Assembly (NCBI GenBank): GCA_947568835.1
Contig: OX387605.1
Span: 9,552,418-9,616,417, forward strand
Source of the DNA: Protonemura montana
Taxonomy: Eukaryota > Arthropoda > Insecta > Plecoptera > Nemouridae
Length of the DNA: 64,000 nt
Direction: 5' to 3'
Positions within the stretch are counted from its first letter, which is position 1. Each line of letters starts with the position of its first letter. The notes beneath the pieces were generated by a model. The model made no database searches. It had not been told where the DNA came from and saw only the letters and a list, made by a program, of their open reading frames with translations. Of the stretch, positions 62,651-64,000 are shown piece after piece. A program made the translations under genes and the position numbers.

Positions 62651-64000
62651 TTCAATAATATTATACTATGAATATTTGCATACCATCAGAATGACATGGG
62701 ATGAAGATTTCCTGGCGATATGCACGGCACAGCAATTCTGGCATGTTGTGTGGGATCGAGAGAAATCAAACACAGGTTTACCAAAGAGCGGCTCAAGCAG
62801 AATATCCTATGATTGAATTCGACAACCGTGGATGAGATGTAGTCCCTCTATTCAAAATAGCAATCCACATTCGATGCCGATTTTTTTTGAGCGTGGAAAA
62901 GCCCACGCAAGGCAATTTCATACCGGACATACAAATACATGCTGTTTTCCATTGTAGTACACCAATATCGATCGGTCAGCAAAATCTATCTGTCAATCAC
63001 AGACCTCGCAAGGAATATTGCATTACTCTTATAAACTGAAATATGAAATGGGGAAAAATTGAAATTAAAGGTCTGGGAAAAGCTTCAAATAATTTGCGTA
63101 TGCACTTTATATCTGACACAATGCTGAGTCATATTTGGAACAAGGTTATTAAGTAAATTATAAATATCTATAGAAGCAGGTACCGGTAAAGTGACCTATT
63201 TAATAGTTAGGTTCAACTAAATTTGAATAGCACGACCATCCAACCACTGACATCTTAAAACTACATTCCTTGCCTTGAGGTACTTATGAGTTATAAAATC
63301 CCATGTCCTGCCTCGCAGCAAGGTATATGAAAAGTTGAAGCTTTCGTTACTCTGCCAAGTTCCCTATAGCGGCAGCACAAGATTGCTCCTCTCTTTTTTG
63401 GCCAAGGGCTCTCACCACACCAAGGAGGTGCACTTCACAAACCGAATCAGTTCGCCGGAAGAACACCCTTATCGTCGCTCAAACTCGACGAATGGTAGAT
63501 AGAGAAAAATACGTGCACACTGGATTTGATGATAACATTGGGATGTAGGTACGATGAATCTGGAGAAGAAAACGGTGTTTATAATTAATAGGAGTAACAG
63601 GCTTTATTTTACAGCGTTCCTGGATGTAAGAAAACAATTCAAGAACCAGCGAGAGGAAAAAAGACAAAACTGGATTCGATTAAAAAATAACCTTTCATTG
63701 ATTACAGTTCCAAAGCTTACTAACTATTCAGTTGGAAAATTAGGGAGGGAAATAATCAATGATCCCAAGATTAACATTTTATTTTTATCTGTCAACCTTA
63801 ATGATCTTGTATTTTTCTTTCGAACTTTGTCTCCCCAGCAATAATAGAAACGCAAGTCGCGAACTTCTTGGTCTCGACTGCTCGCGATGGGATGGGCAAG
63901 ACGCTAGATGCAAAGTTTTAATGCCTTATATACCGGATTGATTCTAAGCGTTCGCAATACGTTATATGGAGACAAGCCATTGATTGCTTGCTGCTAGTTA
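62651..64000. other. Non-coding stretch at the window end
   Basis: No recognised coding sequence. Opposed short frames around 63479-63844 have no family match. Confidence 0.5.

Overview
The window is eukaryotic nuclear DNA, most likely from an arthropod and probably an insect. The evidence is AT-rich sequence with very sparse genes, a spliced C2H2 zinc-finger gene, several non-LTR retrotransposon remains, short (TTAGG)n-type blocks, many TAGGTA/TACCTA words, and long mononucleotide G tracts. There are no prokaryotic signals, no rRNA genes and no CRISPR. The species cannot be named from the sequence alone.

Region 1-31 kb is almost entirely non-coding. I recognise no protein family in any reading frame. 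It holds simple repeats, three long G/C homopolymers, one short inverted-repeat-family element (about 24.76-25.0 kb) and two GC/CpG-rich patches (11.04-11.26 and 29.04-29.33 kb).

Region 31-35 kb holds the only convincing protein gene, on the minus strand. It encodes a 927-residue multi-zinc-finger protein resembling the ZNF592/ZNF687/ZNF532 (insect 'row') group. Two coding exons (34568-34405 and 34021-31402) are joined by a phase-2 intron that splits the first zinc finger; splicing restores the finger. A tRNA-derived SINE-like sequence lies on each side of the gene, and a 425-bp inverted-repeat element with a target-site duplication lies just upstream.

Region 37-44 kb is a transposon graveyard. 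It holds a minus-strand 3' end of one non-LTR element, a plus-strand reverse-transcriptase relic, and a further piece of the inverted-repeat family. A tandem CCAAT/E-box cluster at 39.76-39.80 kb, followed by a possible first exon, may be a promoter.

Region 51.1-58.0 kb is the most striking part. It is a complete 6,888-bp foldback-type mobile element flanked by an exact 11-bp direct repeat. It has about 150-bp GC-rich terminal inverted repeats that are about 98-99% identical. Its interior is nothing but a 147-bp satellite: about 38.7 copies in one direction, then 6 copies in the opposite direction with no spacer at the turn. Because 147 is a multiple of three and the monomers are nearly identical, one frame stays open for 1,899 codons; I regard that as probably incidental. 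The array shows a higher-order duplication of about 2 kb. The element carries no transposase, so it is presumably moved in trans.

Region 58-64 kb is again non-coding, with a 5'-truncated non-LTR retrotransposon 3' end at 62.2-62.5 kb.
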